This document shows, one piece after another, positions 20,226 through 31,206 of a DNA stretch of 64,000 bases. A model generated the notes under the pieces. It worked only from the letters and a program-made list of their open reading frames with translations, was not told the origin of the DNA and did no database searches. Positions within the stretch are counted from its first letter, which is position 1. Each line of letters starts with the position of its first letter. A program made the translations under genes and the position numbers. The DNA comes from Scolanthus callimorphus (lineage: Eukaryota > Cnidaria > Anthozoa > Actiniaria > Edwardsiidae), in contig CM066912.1 of the NCBI GenBank assembly GCA_033964015.1, positions 13,117,399 to 13,181,398 of the forward strand. Direction: 5' to 3'.

Positions 20226-21546
20226 TGTCCGTGAGCGTAAGTATGTATACCATCTTCACAAATGATTCGCTTGTCGTCCTCATGGGATAAGGCGACCTTG
20301 TTTACAGTCTTGGTGTAAATTTCATGTTTATGGCTGCGAATTACATTCATCTTTCTCATCTGATTTTGTTGATTGAATAGACAATCCTTGTAATCATCGA
20401 AACTGATGGTTTTCTTGACGACTGCCCGCTTCATACCCTTGCATTTCTTTTCTTCCTCTCCTTCATCCAATTTGTATGCGTAGAGTTTGGCACGCAGGCC
20501 GACAAACTCGGTAATCTGTTTACCTCCAGCCTCGTCTTTGAACATACCGATGATTTTCTTGTTTACTCCAGTCTCGATACCCGATGGATGATCTTTGGGA
20601 TAGTTGCTGGTATCAAACTTTGTCTGAATATCTTTGTTAATATCCTTGTAAAAGTCTTTTGTTTCTATCTCGTAGGCAAGAGAGTCTGTGTCTGTAAACA
20701 ACAATTTAGCTTTTCCACCATATTTTGGCTTGATGTAATTATAGTGAAAGTCATACATTAACGTTTTACTTAGGTCCAGAATGGACATGCCTAAGTAAAC
20801 GGGCTTATCGAAGACCAAATTTGTTTTCTTCATGTGGATGGCGGCAAGGTTCTCACAAAAGATGGTGCGATGTTGATAGGTTGGCTTTGATATTAACTTT
20901 TTCGCTTGTCTTTCATTCGTAACCAATCTAATGTCCACCCTGTTTCTAATGTTTTCCATGGTTTTCCCAAAGACGGAGTTATTCATCAGCTTGAAAAAAT
21001 CTTTTTCAAAGTCGTTGGCTGCTTTCGCCCTGAGGTTGGTATTTAAGTTGATGTATGGCTTTAGCCATGCAGACTCTTCGAATGTAATACCCCTATGAAT
21101 CTTGGTGACTTTTAGTCCGAGACTTTCATACATTTTCAGGGTCTCGTGGTAAACTACGTACTTTGTTTTGTTGTTGAGGTTGGGATCAATTTCTCAACCT
21201 TTTTAACCTTAATGCTCTCTGGAGCTAGTGGGTAGTCGTTGTGCAAGTCGTAAAGGCGTTGAGGATACTCCAAGTTAACCTCGAGTATACATGGGAGATT
21301 TTCCCGGCCTTTGAGTTCTTGGTTAGTCATCCATCTAAAACCGCGAGTAGGGAGTGGTTTACTCATTGCCCAGCCGTATAAGTTGTTTGCGTCGAGATAA
21401 GTGATATACTTATTGGGTAGGTTGGGATCATATTTTTCCATGTATGGGTTGTTGGCTTTACCATATCTAGTAGAGATCATAGATACACCCCCTCGAATGC
21501 CTTTCTCAACCATAAGTAGCATATCAGGATCAGTTAACAGCTCCAG

Positions 21547-22107
21547 CTTCACTTTTGTTAACTTTAACGCAGCATCCCAGGCTAGTCCGGGCGCTGTGTA
21601 ATACCAGGCGGGGTCTAATCCATAGTTTTTACTGCAAACATCTCGAAAGTTCTCGAAGACGTCAGCTAACAGGAGTACATCGGACTCAAGATATAGGTCG
21701 TGGTATTTCCTCATTGTTTTCATCTCAAAGGTTTCCCACACCTTTTGAGCATGTTGATAGTCCTCCTCTGATATGTTGGTATCATTGAGTTTTGAGTAGA
21801 ACGCTTCTTTAGGTGGAAGTTGGGTTGCGTTAAGTTTATCAAAGCCATCAAACCAATCGTATGGAAATACACCTTTTCTTAACAATAGTTGCAATTGTTC
21901 TCCTTCATAACTTTCAGTGAAATTTTTGAAAGAAGATTTTGGTAGATTATTAACTAAACTATCTAAACTAGTTGCCATAAATTTAAAGCTGTCGATGAAT
22001 CTGATGTCTCGCTTCACATCAACCTGATTACCTTTTTGGTCTTAACGGTGCCTACAACAATCTGTTTTGTAAAAGAAATATACTTTTCCTCATTATTAGG
22101 TATACAG
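21547..22107. repeat. 561-bp tandem duplication, unit 1
   Basis: Bases 21547-22107 are repeated head to tail at 22108-22668 and look identical by eye. The unit is 187 codons long, so it keeps frame, but it duplicates the region around Exo III of the polymerase. The frame-breaking run (five T on the plus strand) is present in both units. Confidence 0.9.
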
Positions 22108-22668
22108 CTTCACTTTTGTTAACTTTAACGCAGCATCCCAGGCTAGTCCGGGCGCTGTGTAATACCAGGCGGGGTCTAATCCATAGTTTTTACTGCAAAC
22201 ATCTCGAAAGTTCTCGAAGACGTCAGCTAACAGGAGTACATCGGACTCAAGATATAGGTCGTGGTATTTCCTCATTGTTTTCATCTCAAAGGTTTCCCAC
22301 ACCTTTTGAGCATGTTGATAGTCCTCCTCTGATATGTTGGTATCATTGAGTTTTGAGTAGAACGCTTCTTTAGGTGGAAGTTGGGTTGCGTTAAGTTTAT
22401 CAAAGCCATCAAACCAATCGTATGGAAATACACCTTTTCTTAACAATAGTTGCAATTGTTCTCCTTCATAACTTTCAGTGAAATTTTTGAAAGAAGATTT
22501 TGGTAGATTATTAACTAAACTATCTAAACTAGTTGCCATAAATTTAAAGCTGTCGATGAATCTGATGTCTCGCTTCACATCAACCTGATTACCTTTTTGG
22601 TCTTAACGGTGCCTACAACAATCTGTTTTGTAAAAGAAATATACTTTTCCTCATTATTAGGTATACAG
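22108..22668. repeat. 561-bp tandem duplication, unit 2
   Basis: Second copy of the polymerase segment, beginning CTTCACTTTTGTTAAC and ending TTAGGTATACAG. The junction with unit 1 is the triplet CAG shared by both ends. Identity suggests either a very recent event or an assembly error. Confidence 0.9.
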
Positions 22669-23275
22669 TTTATATTACCTTTTGATGTGCCAAGGTTCTT
22701 GATAAATAGGTGTGAATCATAACCAGATAGGTTGTGAAAGATGACTGGGAAGAACTCCGGAACTCTAAATTGAAGGTTGCATCCGTTATGGGCCGCACCT
22801 CTATACTTTCCTGTAAGGTGGCAGTGGTCTTTCACCTTTACATTTTTTAATGATTTCTCACAAATATAGCAAAATCCTGTTTTATAAAATTCTTTCCAAT
22901 TTACACTGGTTGTGTCACTATCTTGATCTCCACAATCTGAATGAGCAGCTTTTCCTTTACAAACAATTCGTCTTTGAGATATTATTTCTTCACAGATATG
23001 ACAGCGCACGGCATTTTTGTAAGATTTTTTATCCTCTAAAGTCATACATATCTTCTTAGTAGACTTAATAAGAGTGTTATAAATGTCCTTCTAAAACTCA
23101 TGAATAGTCAATCAGGCAAACACAATGGAAATCAGGACCATGAAGGCCGTTTGTATACCCCGATAGAAATTAGCATTTTGGGGAGTCCATGAATATTTTC
23201 AGGGAACAGCTGTTCTGATTGGTTGCCATATCATAATGGTGCTCAATCAGCCAGAAACGATATAGAACTGCTGCG

Positions 23276-23340
23276 CACTGAACTGAATCTGATATAGAAC
23301 TCCGGTGACGTCAGAGTTCTATATCAGATCCAGTTCAGTG
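23276..23340. repeat. Palindrome with 27-bp arms
   Basis: Left arm 23276-23302 and right arm 23314-23340 pair with one mismatch; the loop is 11 bp and contains GGTGACGTCA. The arms carry TCTGATATAGAACTC and its complement. Confidence 0.8.
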
Positions 23341-24353
23341 AGCACAGTCTCTATCAAAATTGGCTCACTGAGCATCAGTAATGATAGGACAACTCACCAG
23401 AACAGCATGTTTCCCCGATAATATTCATGGAGACCCCATCTCTTACAAACGCTCTGTGGTCATGATTTCCACCTTTTCCCGTAACCTACGAAAAAAGAAC
23501 GCATGTTAGAAATGAATACGTGCATTTTGTAAAACGATAGTTCATTTATCACATTTATTAATTTTCGGTGGCCATGATTTAAACATCCAACAACGACTCG
23601 CGGGCAGTGCCGACCACCCTTCTGTGAACATTTCGTGAAACGAGCCAAAACGGACATCTTTGACAATTATTTGGCAATACTTGAGTTGAATTGGGCTCAA
23701 AATCATGCACAGATAAACGAATTTAACTCACCCGTCCAAGTTACTCTACTTGGCGAGTCCGTACGAACCGCACTGCTTTGTTAACCGAGAATGAATGGGC
23801 AAATTGCATATGATGCATTACGCGCATGACAAAGAAAATTTCGTCAAAGAAATTTGAATCATAAAAAGAATAAAAAACAATAGGAAACACTGCCCCAAAA
23901 ACTAATGACATAGCACTTTCTTTACAAAAGCCAATCAGAAAGCCCTAGCATTATTATAGGTATCGCTGGTATCGCTAATACATTCATTTCTTTTCTATGA
24001 CATTTGAACGGCATTTCTTTGCTCATCATAATTATAGGTAAAAAAGTGACAGCTATTCCAAAGGGAGTTCTTCTCTTTTTGAAAGTCATGTAATTATGAA
24101 CAGACCTTTTGTCCCAACACAGAAGATATGTCAATTATTCGGAACGCCTCTCTAAATACACTATTCGTAATGAAAAGCTCTCGTTGTCGATCTTTTGTTT
24201 GCCATTTCAAAATAGCTAAACAATGCAACTTGAAGCCAGTCTATATCAGATTTCTTATTCTCGATTTCAATGAAGTAGTTCTCACAAATTTATTTCCTTT
24301 TTTTAACTAGCTTGGAATTATGAATTATTACTGGCAACCGTTTTAGAAGTAGT

Positions 24354-24450
24354 TTACAAAACTCGCTGTCGTGTTTTATCAGCAGATAGAATCACTCGGC
24401 TTCGCCTCGTGTTTCTATCTGCTGATAAAACACTCCAGCTCGTTTTGTAA
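24354..24450. repeat. Long hairpin at the insertion edge
   Basis: GTTTACAAAACTCGCTG, GTGTTTTATCAGCAGATAGAA, and their complements pair across a 20-bp centre (TCACTCGGCTTCGCCTCGTG) that can itself fold. The arms are about 38 bp with a few mismatches. Confidence 0.8.
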
Positions 24451-25984
24451 ACATTACTTAATATCTGACTCTAGAGACTCAACAAACATCTGTGGGATAT
24501 CTTCGGCTGTGTGTCGTACAAGCTTGGGCGGAAATATATTGTTGTCAAAGCACTTGATGAGATAGCAGTATCCTGATGGTTTGTGCTTCTGGTATTGCTT
24601 AGTAAAGCTTTTACTTTCATCTGGGGAACATGTGTCTATGTTCTCTGTAAAGCTCTCAAAGTCGGCATAGACAACAAAGGGGACTCGCATTTTTTTGTTA
24701 AAATTTTTAAAACAAGTAATGTGATTTCCATCTTTGTATGAAGGCATATCAATCTTGACTGCTTCGTTTTTGATGCAGTATTCGAGATGTTTTTCTAATG
24801 AGGTCTTTGACTGGAATGAGTTGAGGCATCTATGACAAAATAACATGTATGTTGGTGATTATTGATCTGAGATGATAACAACCTTGACATATTTTTAATC
24901 CAGCAGTAGTGATTTTCTTCATCGAGATATATGAGAAGTAAATTGATCACGTCAGCTTTTTGTTTCTTTTTAATTCTCAGAGGGTGTACCTTACCTGCAA
25001 GTCCTATTGCATCCCATTCATATCCGTATACGTTAATCGTATAAGGGTTTTGCCTCTCAAACTTGTCAATCTGTTTTAATGAGACTGGGAACTCTATTCC
25101 TGACCAGTCAAACTTCTCAGAGTTTTCTCTCATTTGTTTATCTAGTCTTTGAGCATCTTTCTCTTTAGGAAACACAGCAGAGGTTACCGCCCACTTAAAA
25201 CACTCGTGATCGTCCATGTTCTTAACATTGATTATTGCCTTCTTGGATGCAAAACTATTTGGGAGTCGAATATAGGAACTTCCAGAAAGCGGCTCAAAGG
25301 GATCGATGTTGATATCAAAGTATTCCACTTGATCGAACTGCCAACCGGAGCCTTTATTTTGAAATTGTTCAATCAGTTCAAGTTGGTGATTTGTCATTGT
25401 ATTGAATAAGTCGGAGAAATCGGTTGACTCTGTTATGATTTCTACGGTTGAATGAAAATATCCATGATTTTCATCAATCTGTCCGGTAGCAGGATTTTCT
25501 TTTATGAATTTGCAGGTAAAGACAAACTTAACCTTGATAGGTTTCTTTCGTTGGTTCATGAGATCTAGAACTTTTGTTTTGGCATTAGTGATGAACGTCT
25601 TGGGGTCGTAGCCTTCACGTCCATCAATCCTATAGGTTTTTAGATATCCCTTCAATGATGTTTGTCGTTCTTTTGGAGCAAAGTGGTCAACTCTCTTGAA
25701 TAGGTTGTTTACCTTTTCCTTCAGGTTTTCGACACGTTTATTTACGGTTCTTTTGATGGGCTCGGGGACGTAGGATAAAATCCAATCTGAAAACTTGTTA
25801 ATCTCTTTATTTACTGAGTCGGTAACTCTACCTGCTAAATGCTTCAGTGATGATACATGAGAAATGGGTGTGGGTTGGGTAGGTTTGAGAATTGGAACAT
25901 TAATCTCAGTCGGTTCATCGAGAATACTCGATGGTGTGTTAGAGACAATATTACGTGGTGGTGGCGCCGCCAGCCCTTCGATGA

Positions 25985-26258
25985 GTGGCGTTTTGTCTAA
26001 AGCTTCGATGAGTTCGGCTTTACGCATTTGAGAATAGCCTTTAATGTGTCGCTCTTTGGCGAGGGCTTTCAGCTCTTTCACTGTTTGTTTGTCCATTTAA
26101 TTGAAAAATCTATATCTTTAAACCATTTTTTTCAATTCTCAATAGAATTGAAACTACGAGCTTGTTCAAAAAATGCAAATTCTGACATGTTTAGTATAAT
26201 AAAATCTATATCTTTAAACCATTTTTCATTGCGCCAGAATCGGCCTTTTACTACTACT
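25985..26258 (-). repeat. Polinton right terminal inverted repeat (274 bp)
   Basis: Mirror of the left repeat. It ends CCTTTTACTACTACT at 26258, followed by GTGATA. It contains the start of the polymerase gene at 26096 and two copies of the TTTAAAGATATAGAT box (26114-26123 and 26210-26219 in reverse orientation). Confidence 0.92.
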
Positions 26259-26264
26259 GTGATA

Positions 26265-26673
26265 CCCATGGGAATTGAAATTTTTGTCCTCTCAAGAAAA
26301 AAAAAAGCAACATTGGTTTATATTTGTCTTTGACATAATCTTGAATGCTTTGGATAAAAATGTAACCAGCTAATTGCTTGGATTAAATGCTGTATAGACT
26401 AGTACGATAGACCTCTTTTGCTTGGACGCACTAGTCAGTGGAAAGCTTTGAAGGAAATATGACAACTCTAATAATGCAGCCACAGGCATGGAAAGAAGGT
26501 TTTAATTTGCATTTGATATAGTTTCACTTAAGTAGATATATTTTGTCTGTGACATAGTTTCACTGAATTTAAAAAAAACAGGCTTGATTATTTTTGGAAA
26601 TCTTTACGGTGTGTACATTATTGAAATCGTTGAACTAAATTCACTTTTCATAGTGTCCATGAAATCTTGGAAT
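26265..26673. other. Spacer after the Polinton
   Basis: AT-rich sequence with no gene or repeat end that I can support. Confidence 0.35.
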
Positions 26674-26865
26674 GTGTGGTTCCGGAAAATATCCATACCT
26701 CACACCGCATTGGAGGCGTGGGGGCCAATCAATTTACCTGAACTTCTCCATACAAATACTGTATTTTTCTTTTCAAATTCCAAGGGTTGAGGGGGGGGGG
26801 GGGGGGGGGGGGGGTCACTTTCAACACCCTTCACTGGGGGTATTAATATTTTCTGGAACCCTACA
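26674..26865 (+). mobile_element. MITE family A, copy 1
   Basis: The ends TGTGGTTCCGGAAAATATCC and AATATTTTCTGGAACC(CT)ACA are inverted repeats. Inner marks are CAATTTACCTGAACTT, CCATACAAATACTGTAT and a GGTCACTTTCAA block. A run of 24 G at 26791-26814 lies inside. Copies 2 and 3 are at 27424-27636 and 47063-47273. Confidence 0.75.
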
Positions 26866-27423
26866 ATATTATAAAATAGCTAAGGTAGTATGCACACTCT
26901 AATTGGTTGAAAACTGTGCATTCTCATATAAACAAACAGCAAATGCAATACTATTTTATAAAAGCAATAAAACTTGGATTCTTAGTTTAAAATAAACTAA
27001 GAAAAGAACAATGGGGTAACCTTGAAACTTTTATTTTATTGAATGTAAAACATTTTTGGAGGGCTCATAAGAGACTATGTATGATTACTAAATACTTTTC
27101 AAGACAGAATTAGTTTAATGCATTTTACAACTTGCTTATTTCTAAGGATGTAAATGCAGCAAAGAATTTTACCACAATCTAAACCAACTACATTGGTATA
27201 CAGTACTTAAGTGACAATTCGTTTGGGACTATATGATTACATAGCAGTTAGCATAGGGTGTTCAGTCGACTGTCTTTGTGTTTTTGGGAAAACAAATGTA
27301 TGCACTAGTTTTTGATAATCTGGTTAGTGAATACTAAAGCAATAGATTGATGGCTTTAGATTTCCATGAGCATATTTAAGATTACTCATATGAATCTCCA
27401 GCTTTAAAATGTTATGTGTAATG
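26866..27423. other. Spacer between two MITE copies
   Basis: Non-coding AT-rich sequence; no feature seen. Confidence 0.35.
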
Positions 27424-27636
27424 CTTGGTTCCAGAAAATATTCATCCCCCCCCACACACACACACACACACACACCCCTCCAAAAATCCGGAGTGGTGGT
27501 GTTCAATTTACCTGACTTATTCCATACAAATACTGTATGTTTCTGTTTTTCTTTGGAAATTACAGAGGGGTTGGGTTGGGGTCACTTTTCAATGCCCTTC
27601 CTTGGGTGGGGGATGGATATTTTCTGGGCCACACAA
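27424..27636 (+). mobile_element. MITE family A, copy 2
   Basis: Ends TTGGTTCCAGAAAATATTCA and GATGGATATTTTCTGGGCCA mirror each other. It shares CAATTTACCTGACTTATTCC, CCATACAAATACTGTATG and GGGTCACTTTTCAA with copy 1, and carries a CA dinucleotide run at about 27453-27474. Confidence 0.75.
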
Positions 27637-28089
27637 TGCCAGATTATCAAATACTCTTTTCAGTGGCTATCTTTGTCCCGTGTAGGTGGGGCATTAGCTC
27701 ATTTTGCCATCCTTCACCAAGGGATGTGGGGCTTTAGTTGGGGGTTAGATCAGAAAAACAAAATGGCGGCCAGTTTTCTTACCGGCAAGTCTAAAATGCA
27801 GAGACTGAAAAATACATACGGAAAATGCATAACTGGGTCTTATCTCTCTGAAAACTCGAAAGAACAGTTCATACATAATAACAACATTGACAAACTATGT
27901 AGGTGGTTGTTTTATCTTTTACATCCCAAGGGGGTATTACTTTTCTCAGATCTTAAAACACAATTTTCAGGAATTTCCAAAAGAAAAGTTTGATTTTTTT
28001 ATTAGCACTATTTTAGCTTAGATTTCTTGTCTTGATACAAAATATCAATATCTATTGGGAATACAGCAGAGCTGTCAAAACAAGCCGGC
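27637..28089. other. Spacer
   Basis: A 194-residue plus-strand frame spans 27409-27993, but its first half is the MITE and its CA run. The rest shows no domain. I treat it as non-coding. Confidence 0.35.
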
Positions 28090-28159
28090 GGACCACCGGA
28101 GCTCTGGTGGCTACTTCTCTTTACGGACCGCCGGAGCTCTGGTGGCTACTTCTCTTTAC
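28090..28159. repeat. 35-bp tandem duplication
   Basis: A unit starting GGACC(A/G)CCGGAGCTCTGG and ending TTCTCTTTAC occurs at 28090-28124 and 28125-28159 with one difference. Each unit holds a CCGGAGCTCTGG near-palindrome. Confidence 0.85.
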
Positions 28160-28628
28160 ATAATTGGTGACTACATTTTGGCGAATGTGAGAGTTTTTTA
28201 TTGATATTTTTGGCAAGCTTTTTAATTGTCTGTTATTTCCTTCTTCCGTTATGTCGCACCGACATCGACATTCTTGGGATTTTTTCGTATTGTATTTTTC
28301 TGCCACGTGAGGGAGAATCTCAAGATTTTCGATGAAGTTGGGTTGACATGTTCTTGGGCTGCCCCGGGGGTGGGGGATTTCCTGCTATTTAGCCCATAAA
28401 ACCTGTCCCCACATGGCGGGGAATTGGGAAGTTTTAGTACCAATTTTCATTCTAATGCCCCCACATATCCTACTTTGACTGGTGCATTAATCCATTGTGA
28501 GGGGTTAGCACCTTAGTTTTTTTTTACCTCACTTTATCAGGTCGTGCTTATTTTCATCTGTATACTGTACATATTTAGAGGCATTCTTTCTTGAAAAGCC
28601 TATTAGAGTGATATACACCATGTACACA

Positions 28629-29022
28629 ACCGGGAGCTCCGCTTTTAGCCAGTGGCTAAATCTATATATTATAAATTATTACATGTATCGATGCCTGCAG
28701 TTTAGTGCCGAGTATAAATGGAAAATGCGGGCGAATGATTTGACCTCCGACTAGCGGAGAGACAAACTCAGTCGACGGCTTTTCGTGCTTGACCCGCCAG
28801 AAAACGGACATCAGCTTAGATAACTTTTAGCCGCTCAGAGCAAATAGAAAACCTAGGAAGTTCCGCTGTATTTCAGGACTTGAACACTCATCGTGGCTCG
28901 AGCAGTTTTGTGGTTTAAGCCCGGCTCACTTGTAAAAAAAACCCGCCTGTGATTGGCTAACGCTGGCGAAAGTATGCGAATTAATTATCGAGTGGCCATA
29001 CTTGGGCTTCTCGCGCTGTAAT
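28629..29022 (-). repeat. Dispersed repeat, copy 2 (inverted)
   Basis: Reverse-complement relative of 7978-8425. It runs from a GGGAGCTCCG motif to TTCTCGCGCTGTAA, sharing GACCTCCGACTAGCGGAGAG, CTCGAGCAGTTTTG and ATTGGCTAACG blocks. It has small indels and no coding capacity. Confidence 0.7.
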
Positions 29023-29178
29023 GCCCTCAAGACCAGAACCAATTTCTGACATGCTGTAGTCTTTTTCTAGGGACTCTGCAAGCTTATGCAAGTGTTGCTT
29101 GTTTTCTGGAAGCCTGAAGTTTGGAAACTGGTTTCCTGGCCACTCAGATTTTGCTGCTTCATTAATTTTAGATCTCCT
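29023..29178 (-). other. Possible isolated exon
   Basis: On the minus strand a CTTTCAG acceptor near 29179 is followed by an open frame of about 50 codons (INEAAKSEWPGNQFPNFRLP, then HKLAESLEKDYSMSEIGS) that runs into the dispersed repeat. Composition is protein-like, but I recognise no family and no partner exon. Confidence 0.25.
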
Positions 29179-29179
29179 G

Positions 29180-29880
29180 AAAGAATGAAGAAATTGATTA
29201 ATGACAAAAAAATGTCTAATAGTTTAGTTGGTGATACTTGTGTTTTGTAAAATTGAAACAATTAATGCATTGCAGAGTAGCTGTGGGTACCTCAAAATCT
29301 TGGAAGTCAAGAAACATCATACATACATACACATTTTATTTAGACATGGTTTGGTAAGAATCTTCCGTACAAACATGTACGAAAACATACCAGTACTGGT
29401 TTTACAAGATGCCGTGTCTCAGAGCCTCTTCTCTTGAAATGCAAAATGTTTTCTAGTGTTTTCTGTAACAAAAAGCTCATACCTCAGGCATAGATTCCCT
29501 TTATGCAGATCTTGGCTTAACCCATTGCTAACCGTTTCTTGCCAAGAATTGCGGAATATTGAAAAGGGGTGGTCATAATAAAATTGTGACTCTAAAAATA
29601 ATTAGAATTTGATTCAAATTTTGTTTGAATATTTCAATAGGCGATTCCGCAGCCATTCCCCCAGTATACATTAAATGGATCGACCTTAAAATTGTGGCCA
29701 ACAATACGAAGCTAAATGAATTGATCAAGTTAGTAGACTTAAGTTTAAGTATACCGTAGGGTATATCACTGTGAGTTTTCAGAACAGAACATTTGTCGTG
29801 AGAATCTTGACTATTTCCCTCTGATTGAATAAAAGTGGATTGGATAAGAATAAGCTGATTTCATGGTATATTTAGCAATA
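29180..29880. other. Spacer before the LTR element
   Basis: AT-rich; no gene, repeat or RNA feature seen. AGTAC at 29880-29884 is the target site of the next element. Confidence 0.35.
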
Positions 29881-29884
29881 GTAC

Positions 29885-30365
29885 TGTAACGAGGAGGTAC
29901 CAGTAATCGGGATCTTTCTTGATTATGACTTTTACTTTAATTTCAACTTTGGCTCAACTACCACTACTTTTACAATAATGGTAGCCCTTTTTATAGGATT
30001 CAACCCAGGATGGTTCTCACGGTTTCAAGTGTTTACGCCCAGTTGACGAAGGAACTCTTCGTCAACAGGACCTTATTAGGTAAAACTAAAGAAGCACGAC
30101 TATTTAATCTGATTTACGCATGCGAAGAAAGCGTGGGAAAACTACGGTTTACATTTGGATAAAATCTCTTAAAAATGTGCTGAACTAGGACAGTTTGATT
30201 GCCGTGAGAACTTCCTCTGAGTTGAATCCTTTACAAACATGTTTACCTACAAGGGTGACGTAAGGGGAGTTCCCTACAACATTCTCTTAGGCGAGACTAC
30301 AAAACTAACTCTGAAATGTTCTCATTGTGAGACTACAAAGAAATCCTAAAACTAGCTTCGTAACA
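29885..30365 (-). repeat. 3' LTR (481 bp)
   Basis: Begins TGTTAC and ends GTTACA on the element strand. It looks identical in length and sequence to 40083-40563. It contains the direct neighbours of a likely TATA-poor promoter; I see no clear core motif. A purine tract lies immediately upstream. Confidence 0.95.
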
Positions 30366-30376
30366 CTCCCCCCGTC
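30366..30376 (-). promoter_or_regulatory. Polypurine tract
   Basis: On the element strand GACGGGGGGAG abuts the 3' LTR, the expected position of the plus-strand primer of reverse transcription. Confidence 0.75.
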
Positions 30377-30597
30377 TTAAAATGGCACATCTCCTGATGT
30401 GTAGAAGTTATTAAAAGTGAATAATTAAAAATTAAAAAAAATGTTGATGTTTACAACTTATAGAGTTTCGTGCTTTTTTAGAGTCTTGACACGTGTGTAC
30501 TACAAAGCTACAAAAACACTAGAAAATGACTACAAAACTATTTCAGAACGACACGTGTTAGAAGAAACACTCAGAAAACACTGAAAATGGAATATAT

Positions 30598-31206
30598 TCA
30601 GTTGTCGTTTGCATTTACTAGGGACGTTAGTACCTTTTGAAAGAAGTGCGTGAATGTCGTACAAGACATTAAATCTGAAAATTGAACTGGCTGTAAGCAA
30701 AGGCGGTGCGCAAGACCTATGTACCCATGATGCCGTAATTTAAACAGCAATTCTAAATATAGGTACATCGATCTCCACATGTTTCCATTTCCCATTATAT
30801 CCTCTATATAATTTAAAGCTGGATCTAACAGAAGTTGTCTAAGGAATGTTTCTTTGATGTATAATCTTCCTGCTAATTCCACTAAAAAAGTGATGTTATG
30901 AAGTTCGAACGATAGTTCGATCTCTGGTTGATCATTGTTAATCGTGTCGTCGACAAGTTCCAGGAGTAAGTCTAAGGTATGCCAGTTCCTAAAATTATAC
31001 AACGTGAACTGTGTAAGTTCAGGACGCTGTTCTCTGTCCTCTGTGAACGCGGCAAACGCTCCGCTCACGGACGCGAGATTGGCCATCGTTTCCTCCTTTA
31101 TTTTTCTCACGAAGGGAACATCGTATAGTGCGATTGACACTTCCAGTCTTTCTTCCTCCATTGCTTTCTTTGATTCCCTTTTGCTGTCTGCCCGTGTGCG
31201 TGACAA
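30598..31206 (-). CDS. Accessory ORF of the LTR element, possibly BTB/Skp1-like
   Basis: Intact 202-residue frame between the envelope-like gene and the 3' LTR. Its first 63 codons overlap the end of the envelope-like gene in another frame. A basic N-terminus (SRTRADSKRESKKAMEEERL) is followed by VSIALYDVPFVRKIKEETMA, TQFTLYNFRNWHTLDLLLEL, SFELHNITFLVELAGRLYIK and a helical C-terminus. The strand-helix order and the NITFLVELAGRLYIKETFL helix pair resemble a BTB/Skp1-type fold by eye, but the match is weak and could be wrong. Such domains link targets to ubiquitin ligases. Its position, like accessory genes of complex retroviruses, is the firm part. Confidence 0.6.
   Translation of the reverse strand: MSRTRADSKRESKKAMEEERLEVSIALYDVPFVRKIKEETMANLASVSGAFAAFTEDREQRPELTQFTLYNFRNWHTLDLLLELVDDTINNDQPEIELSFELHNITFLVELAGRLYIKETFLRQLLLDPALNYIEDIMGNGNMWRSMYLYLELLFKLRHHGYIGLAHRLCLQPVQFSDLMSCTTFTHFFQKVLTSLVNANDN

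Larger units (their letters stand above)
23088..24450. mobile_element. Insertion inside the polymerase gene, with hairpins
   Basis: Polymerase coding sequence is readable on both sides (to 24454 above and from about 23087 below), but not in between. The insert has no gene I recognise. It contains a 27-bp-arm palindrome at 23276-23340 and a ~97-bp palindrome at its right edge (24354-24450). Clear target duplications were not found, so its class is unknown. Confidence 0.6.
20171..26096 (-). pseudogene. POLB: Protein-primed DNA polymerase B, broken in several places
   Basis: The gene starts inside the right TIR (26096) with the SAP-like N-terminus. It then has a long N-terminal region to 24795, a C2H2 finger (LFCHRCLNSFQSKTSLEKHL), Exo I (VYADFES, near 24680), CHICEE and FCYICEK zinc pairs, Exo II (FHNLSGYDSHLF, near 22720) and Exo III (YLESDVLLLADVF). 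The palm motifs follow: A (YLDANNLYGWAMS, near 21400), B (KLMNNSVFGKTMEN, near 20970) and C (LLFTDTDSLAYEIE, near 20690). All catalytic motifs are present. Breaks: a frameshift near 24840, an insertion at about 23088-24450, a frameshift in an A run near 22605 (also in its duplicate near 22044), a 561-bp tandem duplication, and a frameshift in a C run near 21185. It would copy the element by protein priming if whole. Confidence 0.85.
10463..26258. mobile_element. Polinton/Maverick element, ~15.8 kb
   Basis: Inverted repeats at 10463-10735 and 25985-26258 start with AGTAGTAGTAAAAGG on both ends. GTGAT lies just outside each end (10458-10462 and 26259-26263), and the next base extends it to GTGATA, matching a 5-6 bp target duplication. 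Polintons are virus-like DNA transposons with a DDE integrase, protein-primed DNA polymerase B, packaging ATPase and jelly-roll capsid proteins, and all of these are seen here. The integrase is intact. The polymerase, ATPase and several structural genes carry one-base frameshifts. The polymerase also has a 561-bp tandem duplication and a foreign insertion. No adenain-type protease was recognised, so as assembled it is probably not autonomous. Confidence 0.93.

Noticed and set aside
26028..26333. Plus-strand frame of 101 residues over the right TIR
   Set aside because: It is the antisense of the TIR and polymerase start; the same shadow appears on the minus strand at the left TIR.
27409..27993. 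194-residue plus-strand frame
   Set aside because: Begins in a MITE with a CA run and continues in low-complexity spacer; no domain.
28090..28159. Possible CRISPR-like repeat
   Set aside because: Only two directly adjacent 35-bp units without spacers, in a eukaryotic context.
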